Shown: positions 6,226 through 6,485 of the stretch, one piece after another
Layout of the letters: every line of letters starts with the position of its first letter
How positions within the stretch are numbered: position 1 is the stretch's first letter
Assembly (NCBI GenBank): GCA_011682565.1
Contig: JAACEJ010000216.1
Location: 1 to 6,485 of the forward strand
DNA from: Actinomycetota bacterium
GTDB taxonomy: Bacteria; Zhuqueibacterota; Zhuqueibacteria; Residuimicrobiales; Krinioviventaceae
Reading direction: 5' to 3'
DNA length: 6,485 nucleotides
Position numbers and translations under genes: made by a program
Notes under the pieces: generated by a model
The model's input: the letters and a program-made list of their open reading frames with translations, nothing else
Database searches by the model: none
What the model was told of the DNA's origin: nothing

Positions 6226-6345
6226 ATGATCAATAAATTAAAGGCTGTTTTTCACACAAGCTATCAGGCATCACCCTTGAGGTATCGGCCTGCTAAATAT
6301 AGTGATAGACTTAATACCAAAAAAGATACACTAAAAAGTAATTAA
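6226..6345 (+). CDS. Doubtful 39-aa reading frame, possible gene remnant
   Basis: An ATG six bases after the sulfotransferase stop opens a frame of 39 codons ending in TAA at 6343-6345. It begins MINKLKAVFHTSYQ and continues with SPLRYRPAKYSDRL; the composition is protein-like and basic. There is no recognisable ribosome-binding site, although the short spacing would permit reinitiation after the sulfotransferase. I recognise no family. It could be a small hypothetical protein, the remaining 5' end of a truncated gene ahead of the repeat at 6381, or chance. Confidence 0.25.
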   Translation: MINKLKAVFHTSYQASPLRYRPAKYSDRLNTKKDTLKSN

Positions 6346-6380
6346 CACTTCGAGGCCTTTGATAAATGTAAATTTTTGTT

Positions 6381-6485
6381 CGAGTTCAAGGAGGGCGAAC
6401 ATTTTAACCACAGGAATACAGTGGGTATTTCGAGGATTGAAATTTGAGTCTGACACAGAAATCGGACAAAAGGGGACGTTTCTCA
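6381..6485 (+). repeat. Structured intergenic repeat, copy 2 (cut by window end)
   Basis: This segment aligns without gaps to 1-105 in the same orientation, with 87 of 105 identities. The inner stem GAATAC (6414-6419) with GTATTT (6425-6430) is kept. The outer stem has mismatches (8 of 11, one being a G-T pair), and the ACGCC/GGCGT stem of copy 1 is absent. It is therefore a diverged copy rather than a recent duplication. It follows the last gene and the doubtful small frame and probably continues past the window. Confidence 0.85.

Overview
The window reads as part of a cell-surface glycan (exopolysaccharide or O-antigen type) locus from a Gram-negative bacterium. All five clear genes lie on the + strand: a family 2 glycosyltransferase, a Gfo/Idh/MocA oxidoreductase, an extended-SDR sugar epimerase/dehydratase, a GT4-type glycosyltransferase and a sulfotransferase. 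Base composition is moderately AT-rich. The non-coding sequence is crowded with small palindromic and direct repeats. This style recalls large, repeat-rich genomes of sulfate-reducing Desulfobacterota (Desulfobacterales). That assignment rests on my recollection of similar intergenic repeats and was not verified.

Layout. Bases 1-113 hold a structured repeat. A GT2 glycosyltransferase (131-1171) begins immediately after it and has no ATG start. Bases 1172-1536 contain no convincing intact gene. This gap holds what looks like the first ten or so codons of a lost gene, a 97-nt imperfect hairpin element inside a larger nested inverted-repeat structure (about 1193-1440), an AT-rich direct repeat, and a GC-rich hairpin just before the next ribosome-binding site. 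The oxidoreductase (1537-2595) and epimerase (2585-3775) overlap and are almost certainly translationally coupled. Bases 3776-3944 carry another palindromic repeat built from CACGAAA/TTTCGTG units. A GT4-like glycosyltransferase (3945-5336) is followed 37 nt later by a sulfotransferase (5374-6219). The tail (6220-6485) has a doubtful 39-codon reading frame and a second, diverged copy of the repeat that opens the window, in the same orientation and exactly 6380 bp downstream.

How the genes may work together (inference): the oxidoreductase/epimerase pair would make or modify a nucleotide-activated sugar, the two glycosyltransferases would add sugars to a growing glycan, and the sulfotransferase would add sulfate from PAPS to the glycan or another acceptor. 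No transporter, polymerase or priming transferase is present, so the window is only part of a larger locus. I did not find an unmistakably new system. The most unusual material is the repeat-rich non-coding DNA, especially the nested structure at 1193-1440 and the repeat pair bounding the gene block.
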